Shown here piece by piece: positions 18,254 through 28,020 of a stretch of DNA of 64,000 bases; the stretch's first letter is position 1, and the number at the start of each line of letters is the position of its first letter. The notes under the pieces are model-generated. The model ran no database searches, was not told the origin of the DNA, and was given only the letters and a program-made list of their open reading frames with translations. The DNA comes from Salinibacterium sp. ZJ450 (lineage in GTDB: Bacteria > Actinomycetota > Actinomycetes > Actinomycetales > Microbacteriaceae), in the NCBI RefSeq assembly GCF_011751885.2, contig NZ_CP061771.1:1426001-1490000 (forward strand), read 5' to 3'. The position numbers were made by a program, and so were the translations under genes.

Positions 18254-20593
18254 ATGACCAGATCAGATTCGCGTGCGATGCGACGGCGAGGCCTGGTGGG
18301 CCTCGCCGTCGCTTTGCCGCTGACCCTCATCATGGGCGCCGGCGCCGTCGCCGCCGCCCCCAAGCAAGACAACGAGCGCGCGGTCGCCGCGTCGGCCACG
18401 AATCAGGGCAACCACGGAAAGCCCCCGACGCTGGAGGCCCGTGCCAAGCAGATCATCAAGGTCAACGGACGCCAGTTCAAGGACCTGAACGGCAACGGCG
18501 CACTTGATGTCTACGAGGACTGGCGGAAGCCGGTCGAGACGCGAGTCGCCGATCTCGTCGAACAGATGACGCTCGAGGAGAAGGCCGGCCTCATGCTCAT
18601 CGACACGGTCAATGCGGCCTGTTCGCCCACCGGACAGCGAGGCACGGTGCCTGCCAACGGAATCGACTTCATCAACAACCAGCAGATGCACCGATTCATC
18701 TTCCGCAACGTGGTGACCAGCGAGGACAAGGCCACCTGCACCGGCACGCCCGCGATCACGCCGGCAGAGGCCGCCACCTTCACTAACAGCATCCAGGCGC
18801 TGAGCGAGGCCACACGTCTCGGGATCCCGGTGTTGTACAAGTCCAACGCGCGTAACCACATCGACGCTCAGGCCAGGGTCGGCATCAACGAGGCCCCGGG
18901 CGCCTTCTCGGCCTTCCCGAAGGAAGCAGGCCTCGCCGCAGCCGCGCTGGGCGAGCAGGCCAAGGCAACCGGTGAGGCGACCGACGGCGACATGTCCGTC
19001 ATCGAGGAATTCTCCGAGGTCATGGGTGAGGAGTGGGCCTCCATCGGCCTGCGTGGCATGTACGGCTACATGGCCGACCTGTCGACCGAGCCGCGCTGGT
19101 ACCGCACGCATGAGACATTCACCGAGGACGCCGACCTGGGCGCGAACATCATGGGCGAACTCGTCCAGACCCTGCAGGGCCCGATCGGGAAGGACGGCAA
19201 CTCACTGAGCCCCGACACGTCGGTCGCGCTAACGATGAAGCACTTCCCGGGCGGCGGCCCGCAGGAACTGGGCCTTGACCCGCACTACGCCTTCGGCAAG
19301 GCGCAGGTCTACCCCGGGGATGCCTTCGGCTACCACCTCAAGCCCTTCCAGGCAGCCATCGACGCAGGTGTGGCCTCGATCATGCCGTACTACGGCGTCC
19401 CGGTGGACGTGACCTACGAAGGCGTGGACTATGACGAGGTCGGCATGGCCTTCTCCGACCAAATCGTGAACGGGCTGCTGCGCGACCAGATGGGCTTCAA
19501 GGGTTACGTCAACTCCGACACCGGCATCATCAACGACCGCGCGTGGGGCCTCGAGGACGCTACTATCCCTGAGCGCGTCGCCGCTGCGATCAACGGCGGC
19601 ACAGACACGCTCTCCGGCTTCAACCAGGTGCAGACGATCATCGACCTGGTCGACGCCGGCCTCGTGAGCGAGGCGCGCGTTGACCTCGCCGCGAACCGGC
19701 TGCTCGCCCCGATGTTCGAGCTGGGCCTGTTCGAGGACCCGTACGTCGACCCCGCAGTCGCCACGGCCACCGTCGGCAACGACGAGAACCGTGCGGCGGC
19801 CGTCGACATGCAGCGCAAGTCCACCGTGCTGCTGCAGAACCAGGAGATCAACGGTGACACCGTCCTGCCGCTCGACGGGGGCGAGACCGTGTACGTGCTC
19901 GGCAACGTCGATGCCGCGCAGGTTGCGGCCGCCGGCTACGACGTCATCAATGGCAACAACCCGGCCGAGCAGCGCACTGCCGCAGACGCCGACGTCGCGC
20001 TGATCTCGATGACCGCGCGGAACGTAAACACCGGCTCCTACGTTAGCAACAGCCCGGCCACGGGGCTCAACCCCGAGCACATCAACCCGAGCGTCATCGA
20101 GGGCTACGACGGCCTCGACGGGCAGAGCCCGTACGGCGCTGCGGACGCGTGTGTCCACACCGGCGGTGCCTGCACCGACAACGGGCTGCGCTTCGGTGGC
20201 TCCTTCCCGTGGGAGTCGAGCATCATCGACTTCAGCGGCATGGCAGACGCCCAGTCGTGGGAGGTCACCCCCTCCCTCGACAAGGTGCAGCAGGTGATGG
20301 CCGAGGTCGGTGCCGAGAACGTCGTTCTCGACATCTACTTCCGCCAGCCGTTCGTGCTCGACGAGGCCAGCGGCCTGCTCGACGCAGGTGCGATCCTTGC
20401 CAACTTCGGCAACAGCACGACGGCGCTCATGGATGTCGTCTCCGGCGAGTTCAACCCGCAGGGCCGCATGCCCTTCGCGTTGGCCGGAACCCGTGAGGCG
20501 ATCATCCAGCAGAACAGCGACACACCGGGCTATGACGAGACCGACGACGGGGCGCTCTTCCGCTACGGCTTCGGTCTCAGCTACGCGGAGTAA
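18254..20593 (+). CDS. Secreted glycoside hydrolase family 3 protein
   Basis: A 779-residue exported beta-glycosidase (beta-glucosidase, beta-xylosidase or related). A signal peptide runs from the start through LVGLAVALPLTLIMGAGAVAAA. Next is a calcium-loop-like FKDLNGNGALDVYEDW segment, as seen in several secreted GH3 enzymes. The N-terminal barrel contains MKHFPGG (K329, H330), and the probable nucleophile is Asp422 in GYVNSDTGI. The GH3 C-terminal sandwich domain follows, ending with the usual RYGFGLSYAE. The ATG at 18254 gives the signal peptide. Substrate cannot be assigned. A strong terminator follows the stop codon. Confidence 0.92.
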   Translation: MTRSDSRAMRRRGLVGLAVALPLTLIMGAGAVAAAPKQDNERAVAASATNQGNHGKPPTLEARAKQIIKVNGRQFKDLNGNGALDVYEDWRKPVETRVADLVEQMTLEEKAGLMLIDTVNAACSPTGQRGTVPANGIDFINNQQMHRFIFRNVVTSEDKATCTGTPAITPAEAATFTNSIQALSEATRLGIPVLYKSNARNHIDAQARVGINEAPGAFSAFPKEAGLAAAALGEQAKATGEATDGDMSVIEEFSEVMGEEWASIGLRGMYGYMADLSTEPRWYRTHETFTEDADLGANIMGELVQTLQGPIGKDGNSLSPDTSVALTMKHFPGGGPQELGLDPHYAFGKAQVYPGDAFGYHLKPFQAAIDAGVASIMPYYGVPVDVTYEGVDYDEVGMAFSDQIVNGLLRDQMGFKGYVNSDTGIINDRAWGLEDATIPERVAAAINGGTDTLSGFNQVQTIIDLVDAGLVSEARVDLAANRLLAPMFELGLFEDPYVDPAVATATVGNDENRAAAVDMQRKSTVLLQNQEINGDTVLPLDGGETVYVLGNVDAAQVAAAGYDVINGNNPAEQRTAADADVALISMTARNVNTGSYVSNSPATGLNPEHINPSVIEGYDGLDGQSPYGAADACVHTGGACTDNGLRFGGSFPWESSIIDFSGMADAQSWEVTPSLDKVQQVMAEVGAENVVLDIYFRQPFVLDEASGLLDAGAILANFGNSTTALMDVVSGEFNPQGRMPFALAGTREAIIQQNSDTPGYDETDDGALFRYGFGLSYAE

Positions 20594-20614
20594 CGCTTCT
20601 TCTCCCCACTGAGG

Positions 20615-20642
20615 CGGCGGGCCACCGGACGGTGGCCCGCCG
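20615..20642. terminator. Bidirectional terminator after the GH3 gene
   Basis: CGGCGGGCCACC (20615-20626) and GGTGGCCCGCCG (20631-20642) make a perfect 12-bp stem with GGAC loop, followed by TTTC. It separates the converging GH3 and YdeI-type genes. Confidence 0.9.
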
Positions 20643-20644
20643 TT

Positions 20645-21325
20645 TCACTGTGCTGGCCGCGGTCCTTGTGCCTCTCGCGCAGCCTCCGCGGCCCGAGCCA
20701 CCCACTTGGGTGTCTCACCGAAACGCATGGGGGCAACCAGCCGACCCGCCGCGCTGTCTTCGATGACCTGCGTGAGCCGCCGTTCGCGGGTGGCCTCCTG
20801 CTTGGCGGACAGCACCCAGTGGGTCACCTGCCGTCGGTAGGTGGGCGTCGCTGCGTGCCAGAAGGCGGATGCCGCGACATCCGCTGCCATCCGCGCCGCA
20901 GCCTCCGGCGGCAAATCCTGAATGGGATTCTCGTGCGAGTACACGCCGGACCGGTCTTCCCGCCGACGCTCGAACGCGGCGAGGCCGGCCTCGCGCATGC
21001 GCCCCTCGGCGGTGAGCTGCTCGACGAGCGCGATGTTCACGCTCGACCAGACGCTCGAAGGCTTGCGCGGAGTCCAGCGTTGGCGACGCGTGTCATCGTC
21101 GATGCGCTGGCTTACCGAGTCGATCCAGCCGAAGCACAACGCCTCGGGGACCGCCGATTCCCAGGTGAGTCCGCGGTCGGGCACGTGTTTCTTGAACAGG
21201 CCCATCCACAATTCGGTCTCGGTGGCGTGGTTGACCTCGAGCCAGGCACGGAACTCCACCGGCCCCGAGAAGAAGAGGGCAGGCCGCTCGGGCGTGCCGC
21301 CCGGCGTGCCAAACGTCTTGGTCAT
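20645..21325 (-). CDS. YdeI/OmpD-associated family protein
   Basis: A 226-residue soluble protein. The N-terminal half has the features of the YdeI family: FRAWLEVNHATETELWMGLFKKH, the VPEALCFGWIDSVSQRIDDDT block and RQRWTPRKPSSVWSSVN. The C-terminal part carries the family's helical tail with RQVTHWVLSAKQEATRERRL. No catalytic role is established; some members are linked to peptide resistance. Start is ATG at 21325; a longer frame upstream is low complexity. Confidence 0.85.
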   Translation of the reverse strand: MTKTFGTPGGTPERPALFFSGPVEFRAWLEVNHATETELWMGLFKKHVPDRGLTWESAVPEALCFGWIDSVSQRIDDDTRRQRWTPRKPSSVWSSVNIALVEQLTAEGRMREAGLAAFERRREDRSGVYSHENPIQDLPPEAAARMAADVAASAFWHAATPTYRRQVTHWVLSAKQEATRERRLTQVIEDSAAGRLVAPMRFGETPKWVARAAEAAREAQGPRPAQ

Positions 21326-21393
21326 GGCGCAAGTCTGCCAGCAGGCACCGACAGGACGGCGACCTCGCTCACACGAGTGAATAGGCTGGCTGC

Positions 21394-22065
21394 ATGATGC
21401 ATTCCCCCCGCGACGCGCGCGCCGAACTGCTCGCGCTGGGCGCTCGCGGGGTGGATTGGGCGGCCCCGAGCCGTACGCTCCTGGACCCGGCTCATGCCCG
21501 GCAGGCTGCCGTGCTCGTGCTGTTCGGCGTGCTCGATTCGACTCCCGCCGGATCCAGCGCGCCGGTTGCCGGTGACCTCGACGTGCTGCTGCAACGCCGC
21601 TCCGCCACGATGGGGCACCACGCGGGCCAGATCGGTTTCCCGGGAGGGGGAGTCGAGGCATCCGATCGTGACATCACCGCGACGGCCCTGCGTGAGGCCG
21701 TCGAGGAGACCGGCCTCGACCCCACCGGTGTGGAGGTGCTCGGCACGCTGCCCCAGCTGGGCCTGCCCGTCAGCAACAATCTGGTGACCCCGGTGCTGGC
21801 ATGGTGGACGCGGGTGTCAGAGGTCGCCGCGGTGGACCACCGTGAGGCGGTGGACGTGTTCCGGATGCCGGTGGCCGACCTGCTGGATCCGGGCCACCGG
21901 GTGACCGCGGTGTTTCATCGCGATGGCCGGGAGTACCGCTCGCCGGCGTTCCAGGTCGGCGAAGTACTCGTGTGGGGGTTCACCGCGCTGGTCCTCGACC
22001 GCATGTTCGACGCTCTGGACTGGGCGGTGCCGTGGGACCGGCAGCGCACGGTCGACCTGAGCTGA
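21394..22065 (+). CDS. Nudix hydrolase, CoA pyrophosphatase-like
   Basis: A 223-residue Nudix enzyme. The Nudix box GGGVEASDRDITATALREAVEETGL fits Gx5Ex7REUxEExGU with a small insertion, and the preceding MGHHAGQIGFPGG is the UPF0035 signature of coenzyme A pyrophosphatases (NudL/PCD1 type), which cleave CoA and oxidised CoA to 3',5'-ADP and phosphopantetheine. Soluble. It reads away from the YdeI-type gene with 68 bases between starts. Confidence 0.88.
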   Translation: MMHSPRDARAELLALGARGVDWAAPSRTLLDPAHARQAAVLVLFGVLDSTPAGSSAPVAGDLDVLLQRRSATMGHHAGQIGFPGGGVEASDRDITATALREAVEETGLDPTGVEVLGTLPQLGLPVSNNLVTPVLAWWTRVSEVAAVDHREAVDVFRMPVADLLDPGHRVTAVFHRDGREYRSPAFQVGEVLVWGFTALVLDRMFDALDWAVPWDRQRTVDLS

Positions 22066-22237
22066 GCCCGCGGCAGCCCACGGAGCTGCTGAATCCCGAC
22101 AACTCGGTCGGAGTTCGGGCGCTCGGAAGGACGGTTTCTGGCAAAATCTTCCTCCCGAGCTCGCTATTACCTGCCGAGTGGTTACTGAAGCGGTCGGCTG
22201 CGTTTCGAAGCCTGTCGCGGAAACCTAGGCTCGAAAC

Positions 22238-22864
22238 ATGACGGGGAAGGACTCGCCGGAGGACGCGCAGCTCCGCGCGGCGCGGTACGTGGTCGACCGG
22301 TTGCTGCCGGACGGGCCAGACCTGGACGGGCATGAGGCAGACGGGCATGAGGCAGACGCTGACAAGCCCAAGCTGGACCCGCCGACCGCGGCGCAACGTG
22401 CTCAGATCGCCGAGACCGCCATCCAGCAGGCGATCCGCCGCGGCGAGTTCGACAACCTTCCCGGCACCGGCAAGCCGCTGAAGAACCTCGACCGGGTGTA
22501 CGACCCCGACTGGTGGGTGCGCCAGAAAATCGAGCGCGAAAACCTCACCGGACTCGGTCCGCCGGCGCTGACACTGCGTACCGAGAACGCTCGCCTGGAC
22601 GACCGGCTGGATCAGGAGACATCGGATGTCGTCGTCCGCGGCATCCTGGAGGACTTCAACACACGCGTCATCGACGCCCGCCGGCAGTTGCTCGGAGGAC
22701 CACCCGTCGTCACGCCCATTCGCGACATCGACGAGGAGATCGCGAAGTGGCGGGAGCGTCGCGATGCCCGGCTGCGCGCCATCCAGGAGCAACGAGAGCA
22801 CGAGCAGGCTGCCCGCGCCGCGATGACCTGGCGAGAACGCCGCAGGGCGAAACGCGGCCGGTAA
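22238..22864 (+). CDS. DUF1992 (DnaJ-homologue C28-like) protein
   Basis: A 208-residue protein. Residues 50-120 match DUF1992: AETAIQQAIRRGEFDNLPGTGKPL and YDPDWWVRQKIEREN. The family is widespread and linked by name to DNAJC28, but no J domain is present here. An N-terminal stretch repeats GHEAD twice from a 15-bp DNA duplication (near 22330-22359). The C-terminus is a charged helix with WRERRDAR and WRERRRAKR. Function is unproven. Confidence 0.85.
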   Translation: MTGKDSPEDAQLRAARYVVDRLLPDGPDLDGHEADGHEADADKPKLDPPTAAQRAQIAETAIQQAIRRGEFDNLPGTGKPLKNLDRVYDPDWWVRQKIERENLTGLGPPALTLRTENARLDDRLDQETSDVVVRGILEDFNTRVIDARRQLLGGPPVVTPIRDIDEEIAKWRERRDARLRAIQEQREHEQAARAAMTWRERRRAKRGR

Positions 22865-22942
22865 TGCTGTCTCGTCATCCTTTCGGATGAAAACGGCTCG
22901 CGTTCGCCGGGACGGGCTCCTGTAGCCACCTATTCTGACGAC

Positions 22943-24223
22943 ATGAAGATCACTCGTACGGGCTTGAGCTGGTGGGTGCCACCGGTCGGCGGCGCCATTT
23001 TCTTCACGCTGTGGGTTATCGCCGAGGCAGGCAGGTCGAATCTGGCTGGCAACATGGTTGTCTTCGCCCTGTTCGCCGTCGCGATTGGGTGTTCGGTAGT
23101 CCTTCCTCACGCGGCTGTCGGAATCGTCCTGCTGGTGCCGGCGCTGCAGATTCTCGGAGTGCTCACCGCGCTCGGGTCAACGACGTGGCCTACCTACCTC
23201 GCGGCGGCCGTCGTCGCGTTCATTGTCGCCAACCGTCCCGAGGGCATCGTGAGATATGCCGCGCTTCCCCTTGGCGCTCTGTTCTCTGCAGAGGTCGCCA
23301 TCGCGATGGTGAGGCCGAGGGCAGCTGAGCCGTACAAATGGTCGTCGTGGATCGGGCAGCCGAGCTATCCGGGCTCGCAGTGGGAAGACCTGGTCACCCT
23401 GGCACTCGCTGCCTTCGGAATCTACGTCGCGGCCTGGGGAATCGGCTTCGCATGCGCCGCCATCCGTCGCACCTGGCTGATTGGCGAGACGCTGCGGGCC
23501 CGAGAGGTGAGTTTCGCTGAGACCGACTTCGAGTTGCGGCTTGCTCAGGATCGCGCCCGTATCTCCCGCGATGTGCACGACGCTCTCGCACATTCCCTTG
23601 CCGTCATCGTGTCGCAGGCGCAGGGAGCGCTGGCACTGCAGCCAGACAAACCGCATGTGGCGGGCGAATCACTGAACAACATCGCCGAGGTGGGGCGGGC
23701 GGCTCTGGTCGAGGTGCGACGGCTGGTGGAGCGCATTCACAATGACGGCGACGTCGCTGCCTCACACCAGAATGTCAGCGACATCCCTCCGCTGATCGCG
23801 CGGATGCGCGAGATCGGAATGGACGCGTCGTTGCGGGTCGTTGGCGACCCGGGCGTTCTGACGCCATCGCAGGAGTTGGCGGTCTATCGAATCGTGCAGG
23901 AGAGCGTGACCAACGCGCTCAAACATGGTGGCCCCACAGGCGCCGTCAGGGTAGTCCTGGACTGGCAGGGCCCGGGGCTCGCAATACTTATCTCCTCTCA
24001 CGCCTCCTCTCACGGCGAAACGCCGCTGGTAGACGGGTCGATGACACGCAGCCGCGGCATCGGGATCGACGGCATGAAGGAACGCGCACACCTGGCGGGA
24101 GGCTGGCTCACCGCGGCGACTTCGCCTGAGGATGACACCTTCCTCGTTACCGCGTTCGTGCCCACCGATGAGGTCAGTGCGACCGGTTCGGTGCCTCGCC
24201 TCAGGGAGCTCACCCGTGTCTGA
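22943..24223 (+). CDS. NarL-family sensor histidine kinase
   Basis: A 426-residue membrane kinase. About five hydrophobic segments fill residues 10-175 with no large extracellular domain, so the signal is probably sensed in or near the membrane. HisKA_3 dimerisation domain has the phospho-acceptor His212 in ISRDVHDALAHS, followed by an HATPase domain with the N box ESVTNALKHGGP and GIGIDGMKERAHLAGG. Its last 8 bases overlap the response regulator gene, so the two form a coupled pair. Confidence 0.92.
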   Translation: MKITRTGLSWWVPPVGGAIFFTLWVIAEAGRSNLAGNMVVFALFAVAIGCSVVLPHAAVGIVLLVPALQILGVLTALGSTTWPTYLAAAVVAFIVANRPEGIVRYAALPLGALFSAEVAIAMVRPRAAEPYKWSSWIGQPSYPGSQWEDLVTLALAAFGIYVAAWGIGFACAAIRRTWLIGETLRAREVSFAETDFELRLAQDRARISRDVHDALAHSLAVIVSQAQGALALQPDKPHVAGESLNNIAEVGRAALVEVRRLVERIHNDGDVAASHQNVSDIPPLIARMREIGMDASLRVVGDPGVLTPSQELAVYRIVQESVTNALKHGGPTGAVRVVLDWQGPGLAILISSHASSHGETPLVDGSMTRSRGIGIDGMKERAHLAGGWLTAATSPEDDTFLVTAFVPTDEVSATGSVPRLRELTRV

Positions 24224-24884
24224 CGCCCGCATCCGCGTCGCGGTGGTCGACGACCAGCCCTTGTTCTCCGCTGGCTTGCGCATGCTGATTGAAGCTCAGG
24301 ACGGCATGGACTGTGTGGGGACTGCGCTCGACGGTGAGGCGGCCGTCGCCTTGAACGACAAGGAACGGCCAGACATCATGCTGATGGACTTGAGGATGCC
24401 GGTCATGAACGGCCTCGACGCGACGAGACGAATCAGCGCCAGCGGGCACGCGGACGAAACGCCCGGCGTGATCGTGCTCACCACCATCAAGCACGACCTC
24501 GCCGTCTACGACGCCTTCCAAGCGGGGGCGAGCGCCTTCCTCACCAAGGACGCCACGCCCGATCAGGTGATCGGAACCATTCGAGATGTGCACGGCGGGC
24601 ATGCGATTCCCGACGTGAGAGAAACCCTCGCGATCGTGCACGACTTCGGCCGACCTGCACCACGAGACCGTCACCTGGACGTCCTCGAACCGCTCACGCA
24701 ACGGGAGCGTGAGGTGTTTCTGCTCCTCGCCCGCGGGTTGACCAATGCGGAGATCGCCGATGCCGGCTACATCAGCGAAGCCACGGTCAAAAGCCATGTC
24801 AGGGGAGTGCTCCAAAAGCTCAATCTGCGAAGCCGAGCGCAAGTTGTCGTGTTCGCGTATGAGAACAACCTCGTCGCGCTCTGA
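24216..24884 (+). CDS. NarL/LuxR-type response regulator
   Basis: A 222-residue two-domain regulator. The receiver has the acidic pair D12-D13 in VVDDQPLF, phospho-acceptor Asp58 in IMLMDLRMPVMNG and the conserved Lys in FLTKDATPDQV. The C-terminal LuxR helix-turn-helix is LTQREREVFLLLARGLTNAEIADAGYISEATVKSHVRGVLQKLNLRSR. The GTG start at 24216 overlaps the kinase stop region. Partner is the kinase at 22943. Targets may include the small ORF just downstream. Confidence 0.92.
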   Translation: MSDARIRVAVVDDQPLFSAGLRMLIEAQDGMDCVGTALDGEAAVALNDKERPDIMLMDLRMPVMNGLDATRRISASGHADETPGVIVLTTIKHDLAVYDAFQAGASAFLTKDATPDQVIGTIRDVHGGHAIPDVRETLAIVHDFGRPAPRDRHLDVLEPLTQREREVFLLLARGLTNAEIADAGYISEATVKSHVRGVLQKLNLRSRAQVVVFAYENNLVAL

Positions 24885-24905
24885 CAGCGTGACCGACCGG
24901 GAGGA

Positions 24906-25022
24906 ATGATGGGCGTGGGATTCAGCTCTATTGATCCGAGTGGAATAGTTCTGCCACCGACTGTGCAGCACGATGTGACTGACATCGTCGAGGCCATGCT
25001 GTCTGCATCACGTGAAGCATGA
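24906..25022 (+). CDS. Candidate 38-residue peptide gene after the two-component operon
   Basis: An ATG-started frame of 38 residues, MMGVGFSSIDPSGIVLP onward, with a good Shine-Dalgarno GGGAGG directly upstream and 21 bases after the response regulator stop. It ends 8 bases before the converging copA stop. The peptide is acidic, has no cysteine and no obvious signal or membrane segment. I cannot match it to a family. It could be a signalling or precursor peptide controlled by the kinase pair, a remnant of a longer gene, or chance. Confidence 0.4.
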   Translation: MMGVGFSSIDPSGIVLPPTVQHDVTDIVEAMLSASREA

Positions 25023-25029
25023 CAGCTCG

Positions 25030-27282
25030 TCACTGACGTGCGGCGTGAGAAACCACCGCTTCCGCTCGGAACCTGCGCAACCGCAGGCTGTTCGTCACCA
25101 CGAACACCGACGAGAACGCCATCGCGGCTCCGGCAAGCAGCGGGTTCAGCAGCCCCAGCATCGCCACCGGAATAGCGGCGACGTTGTAGGCGAACGCCCA
25201 AAACAGGTTTCCCTTGATGGTGCCGAGGGTGCGTCGTGACAAGCGGATGGCGTCGGCGACGGAGAGCAGATCGCCGCTCATCACCGTGAGGTCGCTCGCG
25301 GCGATCGCGGCGTCGGTTCCGGCCCCCATGGCGATGCCGAGGTCGGCTGCCGCGAGCGCTGCGGCATCGTTCACCCCGTCGCCGACCATCGCCACCACTC
25401 GACCTTCGGCCTGCAGTGAGCGAATCGCCGCCAACTTTCCGGCCGGGGTGACTTCGGCCCGCACATCGGTGATCCCAACGGATGTCGCGACCGCCCGGGC
25501 GGCTCCACTGTTGTCACCGGTGAGGAGCACCGGGGCCAGCCCCAGTCGGCGGAAACGCCGAATCGCCTCCGCGCTGGTGGGCTTCACCCTGTCGCCGACC
25601 ACAAGGGCACCACGCACGGCGCCGTCCCAGCCCACAACCACGGCCGTGCCCGCACCGGCCTCCGCCGTGTCAACCGCCGAGCGCAAGCCGTCCGGAAGGG
25701 CGAGCGCCCACCGGGCTTCAACCCATGACGCCCGGCCGATGATCACGGCCTGATCGCCGACCGTTGCGGTGACGCCATTGCCTTGCTCAGAAGCGAAGGA
25801 GCTTGCGGGCGGAACGGGCCCCTCCAGTTCAGCCGCCGCCACGATGGCACGACCGATCGGATGCTCGGAGCCGTGCTCCGCCGCTGCGGCCAGCATGAGG
25901 ACAGTGGCCCGGTCGGCCTCATCCGTTGTCAGCACGTCGAGTAGTTGCATCCGTCCACTGGTGACGGTGCCGGTCTTGTCGAGCACAATGGTGTCGACCT
26001 TGCGCGTGGACTCCAGCACCTGAGGGCCGCGGATCAGGATTCCCAATTGGGAGCCACGTCCGGTACCGACCAGCAGGGCGGTCGGTGTCGCGAGGCCGAG
26101 CGCGCACGGGCAGGCGATGATCAAGGTCGCGACGGCTGCGGTGAACGCGGCCTCGACCGACCCGTCGATGAGCAGCCAGCCGAGCAGTGTGAGCAGCGCC
26201 AAACCGATCACCACCGGTACGAAGACCGCCGACACCCGGTCGGCGAGCCGCTGCGCCTCGGCCTTGCCGGTCTGCGCCTCCTCAACCAGGCGAGCCAGAC
26301 GCGCGAGCTCCGTGTCGGCACCGACCCTGGTTACCTCGACGACCAGTCGGCCCCCGACGTTCACGGTGGAGCCGACGACTCGGTCGCCGACGCCCACCTC
26401 ACCCGGCATCGACTCACCGGTGAGCATGCTCAGATCCACCGCCGAGGCACCCTCCAGCACGAGGCCGTCAGCGGCGATCTTCTCGCCCGGTCGAACCAGG
26501 AACTGGTCGCCGGGCACCAAGGCTGCGACAGGCACGCGCACCTCGACACCGTCGCGCAGCACGCTGGCGTCTTTAGCTCCGAGCTCAAGCAGGGCACGCA
26601 GGGCCGCCCCGGACTCGCGCTTGGTGCGAGCCTCGATGTAGCGGCCGCCGAGGATGAACACGGTGACGGCGGCTGCCACCTCGAGGTAGATCTCGCTGGC
26701 ACCGGAGCCCGGTTCAGCGATCAGGCTGAACGTCATCTGCATCCCCGGCATGCCGGCCGTTCCGAAGAACAGCGCGTACAGCGACCACGCGAACGCGGCG
26801 AGCACCCCCACGCTCACCAGCGTGTCCATGGTGGCGGCGCCGTGGCGGGCGTTTACCCACGCGGCCCGGTGGAACGGCCACGCGCCCCAGACCGCCACCG
26901 GGGCGGCGAGAGTGAGCGCCAGCCACTGCCAGTTGGTGAACTGCAGAGCGGGGATCATCGAGAGCGCGACCACCGGAACGGTCAGTGCCGCTGAGAGGAT
27001 CAGCCGCAGCCGGAGGGACGCGAGCGTGTCCGGAACCGTGGCCGCGGCATCCGACTCTGGTTCGGCGCGTGGCGGTGGTGGCAACTCCGCGGTGTATCCG
27101 GCGGATTCGACCGTGGCGACCAGCTGGTCGACCGTGACCTCGTCGGGGACGGTGACGCGGGCCTTCTCGGTGGCATAGTTCACCGTCGCCTGCACCCCGG
27201 GGAGCTTGTTCAGCTTGCGCTCAACCCGATTCGCGCACGACGCGCAGGTCATGCCCCCGATGTCCAGTACGAGATCCGCCAT
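25030..27282 (-). CDS. copA: Copper-exporting P1B-type ATPase
   Basis: A 750-residue Cu(I) efflux pump in the cytoplasmic membrane. An N-terminal HMA domain has the CASC metal site (Cys13, Cys16). The transmembrane CPC motif is Cys391-Pro392-Cys393 in [13 protein letters not shown]. The phosphorylation site DKTGTVTSG and hinge [20 protein letters not shown] are intact, and the final helices contain the YN and MxxSS-type residues of CopA ([21 protein letters not shown]). It is 5 bases downstream of copZ and follows csoR, forming a csoR-copZ-copA operon on the minus strand. Confidence 0.96.
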   Translation of the reverse strand: MADLVLDIGGMTCASCANRVERKLNKLPGVQATVNYATEKARVTVPDEVTVDQLVATVESAGYTAELPPPPRAEPESDAAATVPDTLASLRLRLILSAALTVPVVALSMIPALQFTNWQWLALTLAAPVAVWGAWPFHRAAWVNARHGAATMDTLVSVGVLAAFAWSLYALFFGTAGMPGMQMTFSLIAEPGSGASEIYLEVAAAVTVFILGGRYIEARTKRESGAALRALLELGAKDASVLRDGVEVRVPVAALVPGDQFLVRPGEKIAADGLVLEGASAVDLSMLTGESMPGEVGVGDRVVGSTVNVGGRLVVEVTRVGADTELARLARLVEEAQTGKAEAQRLADRVSAVFVPVVIGLALLTLLGWLLIDGSVEAAFTAAVATLIIACPCALGLATPTALLVGTGRGSQLGILIRGPQVLESTRKVDTIVLDKTGTVTSGRMQLLDVLTTDEADRATVLMLAAAAEHGSEHPIGRAIVAAAELEGPVPPASSFASEQGNGVTATVGDQAVIIGRASWVEARWALALPDGLRSAVDTAEAGAGTAVVVGWDGAVRGALVVGDRVKPTSAEAIRRFRRLGLAPVLLTGDNSGAARAVATSVGITDVRAEVTPAGKLAAIRSLQAEGRVVAMVGDGVNDAAALAAADLGIAMGAGTDAAIAASDLTVMSGDLLSVADAIRLSRRTLGTIKGNLFWAFAYNVAAIPVAMLGLLNPLLAGAAMAFSSVFVVTNSLRLRRFRAEAVVSHAARQ

Positions 27283-27287
27283 GAGAA

Positions 27288-27617
27288 TTACGCCTGCGCC
27301 AGGGCGTATCCGGCCACATCGACGGCAGCGCGGATGGCCGCTGGGTCAAGCGGCATCGTGCTGGCAACCGTCACGGTTGAGACGCCGCCGACGTTCAGCT
27401 GCACGCTGACCGACTCCACTCCGTCGAGCGAGCTGAGTTCTTCGGTCACGCTCGACACGCAGTGCCCGCAGGTCATGCCGGTCACTGGAAGGTTCGTGGT
27501 GACCAGGTCATTTCCCGCTGCCGCAGCAGTCGTGGCGGGGGAGTGACCGTGACCGCAGGCGCAGCCGCCGTTCCTGTCGGTGAGGCCGAGGTCGTTCGAG
27601 GCATTGGTTCCGCACAT
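27288..27617 (-). CDS. copZ: CopZ-like copper chaperone with Cys/His-rich leader
   Basis: A 109-residue protein with one C-terminal HMA domain, [32 protein letters not shown], metal site CGHC. It should deliver Cu(I) to CopA or to CsoR. Unlike ordinary 68-residue CopZ, it has a 40-residue N-terminal extension with CACGHGH and another Cys near the start, a possible second metal site. The ATG at 27617 has AGGAG eight bases upstream. Encoded between csoR and copA. Confidence 0.88.
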   Translation of the reverse strand: MCGTNASNDLGLTDRNGGCACGHGHSPATTAAAAGNDLVTTNLPVTGMTCGHCVSSVTEELSSLDGVESVSVQLNVGGVSTVTVASTMPLDPAAIRAAVDVAGYALAQA

Positions 27618-27654
27618 TGCTGTACTCCTGGTGTGGTGGGTGATGGGTGAGTGG

Positions 27655-27954
27655 TCAGGATCGGACGAGCCGAGCGATGGCGGCCGACGCTTCCTTGATC
27701 TTGGCGTCGGCAACGTCTCCGCCCTCGCGGGTGGCCGCAGCCACGCAGTGGCTTAGGTGGTCATCGAGTAGCTGCAGAGCTACGGTCTCCAGCGCCTTGG
27801 TGGCCGCGGAGACCTGGGTCAGGATGTCGATGCAGTAGACGTCTTCGTCGACCATGCGCTGGATGCCGCGGACCTGGCCCTCGGCGCGACGGAGTCGTTT
27901 GAGCAGCTCGTCCTTGTTGTTCACGTAGCCGTGGGGCGTGACGTCGTGGTTCAT
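27655..27954 (-). CDS. csoR: CsoR-family copper-sensing repressor
   Basis: A 99-residue all-helical repressor that leaves DNA on binding Cu(I). The ligand triad x-H-C is visible: Cys in VDEDVYCIDILTQVSA, then His-Cys in DDHLSHCVAAATREG. The N-terminal RLRRAEGQVRGIQRM is the family DNA-binding helix. The ATG at 27954 is preceded by AGGAGG. It is divergent from copB, and the 66 bases between hold two operator-like dyads. Confidence 0.94.
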   Translation of the reverse strand: MNHDVTPHGYVNNKDELLKRLRRAEGQVRGIQRMVDEDVYCIDILTQVSAATKALETVALQLLDDHLSHCVAAATREGGDVADAKIKEASAAIARLVRS

Positions 27955-27970
27955 TCCGGGCCTCCTGAAT

Positions 27971-28008
27971 ATACCGGGCGGGGGTATCGGTATTACCCCT
28001 ATGGGGTA
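27971..28008. promoter_or_regulatory. Two CsoR-type operators between csoR and copB
   Basis: Site 1 (27971-27987) is ATACC-N7-GGTAT. Site 2 (27994-28008) is TACCCC-TAT-GGGGTA. Both have the G/C-tract-with-TA-ends form of known CsoR operators. Their position between divergent csoR and copB suggests joint repression of the copA operon and copB. Confidence 0.75.
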
Positions 28009-28020
28009 TATCTTAGGCAT

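Noticed and set aside
25945-26994. 349-codon plus-strand frame opposite copA
   Set aside because: Antisense shadow; the copA frame carries CPC, DKTGT and hinge motifs.
27931-28020. Upstream extension of copB
   Set aside because: It would translate through both CsoR operator sites and the csoR start; ATG 28021 begins the Met/His tail.
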